In this document: positions 61,898 through 64,000 of the stretch, in pieces
Position numbering within the stretch: the first letter of the stretch is position 1
Layout of the letters: the number at the start of each line of letters is the position of its first letter
Assembly: GCF_021083305.1 (NCBI RefSeq)
Contig: NZ_JAJFAY010000006.1
Coordinates: forward strand, 124,001-188,000
Direction: 5' to 3'
Origin: Haladaptatus sp. DYF46
GTDB lineage: Archaea; Halobacteriota; Halobacteria; Halobacteriales; Haladaptataceae
Length of the DNA stretch: 64,000 nt
Made by a program: the position numbers and the translations under genes
Notes under the pieces: generated by a model
What the model was told of the DNA's origin: nothing
The model's input: the letters and a program-made list of their open reading frames with translations, nothing else
Databases searched by the model: none

Positions 61898-62149
61898 ATG
61901 CCACTGCTTCGATTCGAGACGGCGGATTCGACGGAACGGACGCAGATCGGCGAGGGTCTCGTACGATTTGCGGTAAAAGCGGGTCGCTTGGAGAGCGGCC
62001 GAGAGGAGGGGAAATACTTCCTCAATCACGAAGACGGCTGCGGTGAGGACGGAAGGCGCATCATGCCGGGCGACCCGTTCGTCTTCGATACGGAGACCGG
62101 CGACATCCTCTGTGCGGACCACGGGAAACGGCGTAGCGACGGGAAATAG
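61898..62149 (+). CDS. small conserved haloarchaeal hypothetical protein
   Basis: This 83-residue protein starts at the ATG at 61898 (MPLLRFETADSTERTQ). It has Gly/Asp-rich turns (HEDGCGEDGRRIMPGDPFVFDTE in segments) and two cysteines (DGCG and ILCADHG). The predicted fold is beta-rich. No named family is recognised. Acidic composition and a sensible start support a genuine gene. Confidence 0.5.
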   Translation: MPLLRFETADSTERTQIGEGLVRFAVKAGRLESGREEGKYFLNHEDGCGEDGRRIMPGDPFVFDTETGDILCADHGKRRSDGK

Positions 62150-62251
62150 CTCCCACCGCCGCATCCGAACCGGTGGAGGCCGCTCCGTCGCGTTCGGCGG
62201 TCTCGGATACCCCGAACCTAGCACGTCAGCCATCGTCCGTTCGTCTCGACG

Positions 62252-63043
62252 TTACGAACGTTCCTCCGTACCTCCGGTCGTTTCGTGCTCCTCCAGAAAC
62301 CGTTCGGTGCCCCTTCTGACGAGGACGGGAAATAGCTGGGAGAAGATCAATCCGACCTTCGTAACCCAGTCGGTGTAGATGACGGGACGGGTCGATTCGA
62401 TCTTCTCGGCGAGCTTTCGTCCCACGTACGCGGGGTCGCTCATCTGCGATGCCGGATAGCCGAGCCTCGTCGCCGATCGCGTTTTCGCCAGTCGCGGATG
62501 CAGTATCGTACACGACACGTTCTCGTGGCGTAGTTCGTGCCGTAGGGAGCGCGTGAGCGACTCGATGGCACCCTTGGTGGACGCATATCCCGAGAGGCCC
62601 GGATTGCCGACCCGACCGACGCCGGAACTCACGTTGTGGATGATTCCCCGATTTCGCGCCTTCATGTGGAGCAAAACGGCGCGTATCGTCCGAACGTATC
62701 CGAAGTAGTTGACCTCGAACACCCGTTTCGTATCCGCGAGCGTCTGGTCCTCGAAGAAGCCGAAATCGAGAATCGCAGCATTGTTGACCAAGATATCGAT
62801 CCGATCCCACTCCTTGACGACCGACGAGATCGCCGTCTCGACGTCCTCGTCCATCGTCACGTCGCACTCGTAGTACCGAACCCGCGTGGGGTGGGCCTCC
62901 CGGAGCGATTGGATGGCCTCTCCGCTGACGTCGAGTCCGGCGACGCGATAGCCGTTCTCGACGAGAGTGGCGAGGATGTGATACCCGATTCCCTCGTTCG
63001 CGCCGGTAACGACCACGACCCGCACATCCTCGGAGGACTGCAT
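62252..63043 (-). CDS. short-chain dehydrogenase/reductase
   Basis: This 263-residue classical SDR has VTGANEGIGYHI at the start (cofactor glycine motif), NNAAILDFGFF, the catalytic serine region HNVSSGVGRVG and YASTKGAIE with the YxxxK pair. An intact catalytic set separates it from the SDR at 11926. C-terminal hydrophobicity (VGLIFSQLFPVLV) suggests membrane association. Substrate is unknown; lipid or steroid-like reductases are possible. The start at 63043 is chosen since upstream residues are Arg-rich. Confidence 0.82.
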   Translation of the reverse strand: MQSSEDVRVVVVTGANEGIGYHILATLVENGYRVAGLDVSGEAIQSLREAHPTRVRYYECDVTMDEDVETAISSVVKEWDRIDILVNNAAILDFGFFEDQTLADTKRVFEVNYFGYVRTIRAVLLHMKARNRGIIHNVSSGVGRVGNPGLSGYASTKGAIESLTRSLRHELRHENVSCTILHPRLAKTRSATRLGYPASQMSDPAYVGRKLAEKIESTRPVIYTDWVTKVGLIFSQLFPVLVRRGTERFLEEHETTGGTEERS

Positions 63044-63177
63044 GACGCGACTAGTACGGTCAAAACGAGGATGAATCCACCGGTCAGAGCCGCGATAGAC
63101 GAGTTGCGACCGGTTGCGTTTCCGACCTGTAGTCATCGATACCCGTTTAATCAAAAATCAGATCTGCCAGAATAAAT

Positions 63178-63360
63178 ATGGGGAAGGAGAGGCACGTATC
63201 TTACATGGATGTTTGTGATGGTGTCTCACACGAGCTGCAGAGGAAGAGTGGAAGTCAGATCGGGGATACCAAAGAGACGTGGATGGGGCTCCTCATCGGC
63301 ATCGTCTTCGCAACCATCTCGTGGATCTGTATACTGTATTCCGCCTTCTCTCTATTGTGA
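63178..63360 (+). CDS. possible 60-residue small membrane protein
   Basis: The ATG at 63178 opens 60 codons ending in one hydrophobic segment (GLLIGIVFATISWICILYSAF), with a polar N-terminal half. An ATG at 63205 (MDVCDG) is an alternative start. Small single-span proteins are common in haloarchaea. No family is recognised and no promoter is certain, so this is tentative. Confidence 0.35.
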   Translation: MGKERHVSYMDVCDGVSHELQRKSGSQIGDTKETWMGLLIGIVFATISWICILYSAFSLL

Positions 63361-63599
63361 GCCATCTGGGGAATTCTGTCGATAAACGGCTCTCACGCTC
63401 TCGGAACGGATACCCGTCGGTAGAAGGGACAAATTCGGACTGGTCGGACGAAACCCCCGTAATCGAGACCGGTTCGGATCCCTCTACCACCGACTGACGC
63501 TTTTCGGGGTCGATTCTAGAACGGTTCCGGAACACCTCTTCCTCGCATTCGCGACGACCGACCGAACTTCTCGGTGCGAAAGGGGAGTCGAAACCGGCG

Positions 63600-64000
63600 T
63601 CAGCGGTCGTCCCTGGGTCCCATTCCCCTCCGAAGCGTCCAGTTCCTCCAGTGGAACAGTTCGACCGTCCCCCACGCCCCGACGAGAAGCGCCGCGAGGA
63701 CGAGGAGGTCGAATTCGAGCGGGCCAACCCACGTCGGAAGGACCCACTGAGCGGTCGTATAGACGTGCGTATACTTGGCGTCGAGGTTCTCGACGAAGCC
63801 ACCGGTTTCTCCCTTGACTCCGGTCGTTCCGACGTCGCTGCTCGCTTCGAGTTCGCTCATCGTGGGTCCCGCCGGTTCGTCGCCGTACACCGGTCGTTCG
63901 ACGTCGTACGGTTCGAACGGGATATCCACTTCCCAAACGACGTCACCGCCCGGTGTCACTTCGAGCGCCCGGTTGTTGTTGCTGTCGACGATGAGCGTGT
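63600..64000 (-). CDS. arylsulfotransferase-like protein, 3' part (gene runs off window)
   Basis: The frame is open to the window edge, where it reads LIVDSNNNRALEVTPGGDVVWEV. This NNR..EV..G.VVWE pattern is the beta-propeller blade typical of arylsulfotransferase (ASST)-like proteins of haloarchaea. The visible C-terminus carries a transmembrane helix (FDLLVLAALLVGAWGTVEL) followed by a basic tail (RNWTLRRGM), so it is a membrane-anchored exported protein. Start and active-site residues lie outside the window. Confidence 0.7.
   Translation of the reverse strand, partial: TLIVDSNNNRALEVTPGGDVVWEVDIPFEPYDVERPVYGDEPAGPTMSELEASSDVGTTGVKGETGGFVENLDAKYTHVYTTAQWVLPTWVGPLEFDLLVLAALLVGAWGTVELFHWRNWTLRRGMGPRDDR

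Overview
The window is from an extremely halophilic archaeon (class Halobacteria) and looks like part of a secondary replicon or megaplasmid. The archaeal assignment rests on Orc1/Cdc6 proteins, TFB, an Spt4-type zinc protein, an archaea-specific SMC-related protein and three bacterio-opsin-activator-type HTH regulators. It is supported by acidic proteins, twin-arginine lipoproteins and TATA-like boxes about 25-30 nt upstream of many start codons (leaderless transcripts). The replicon assignment rests on a ParA locus with a repeat array and a repeat-rich origin beside orc1. No rRNA, tRNA, CRISPR array or recognisable transposase was seen. The genus cannot be fixed from the sequence alone.

Positions 1-15.8 kb hold a sugar-acid/hydroxy-acid catabolic island. 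It has a carbohydrate-type ABC transporter (binding protein truncated by the window edge, two permeases, one ATPase), a tartrate/D-malate dehydrogenase-type enzyme, a DapA-family aldolase, a cupin, two enolase-superfamily dehydratases, an LDH/MDH-like enzyme, a PdxA-like dehydrogenase, a LarA-type racemase, an SDR plus FAH-hydrolase pair and a tartronate-semialdehyde-reductase-like enzyme. Together these could import an aldonate, aldarate or deoxysugar acid and dehydrate, oxidise and split it to pyruvate plus a small hydroxy acid. The substrate is not determined. About 1 kb without a gene follows.

Positions 16.8-26.2 kb are the replication and segregation module: an SMC-like coiled-coil ATPase, ParA with a small acidic partner, about 15 copies of an ATAGGT-type motif, an ATPase with a nuclease-like C-terminus, an origin with seven direct and one inverted copy of a G-string repeat plus an AT-rich stretch, orc1/cdc6, and two small winged-helix-like proteins.

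Positions 26.9-43.3 kb are accessory: an orphan molybdenum hydroxylase large subunit, a cupin, a decayed IclR regulator and four paralogous secreted proteins built of ATSGDA-type units (30.5-35.4 kb). These are followed by several exported or lipid-anchored proteins (DUF192, DUF4097, beta-helix, LEA2-like), a second FAH protein, a Dph6-like PP-loop protein and three small proteins. The four-paralog family is the most novel-looking coding element.

Positions 43.3-51.6 kb carry an HTH regulator and then a minus-strand operon for a second ABC importer, a CaiB/BaiF CoA-transferase and a homocitrate/citramalate-synthase-type enzyme, with another HTH regulator upstream. Positions 52-64 kb carry a DUF3892 protein, an oxalate/formate-type MFS transporter, a Cdc6-like ATPase, an NhaC antiporter, a thiamine-binding protein, an overlapping tfb-spt4 pair, a third HTH regulator and redox enzymes. 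The window ends inside an arylsulfotransferase-like gene.
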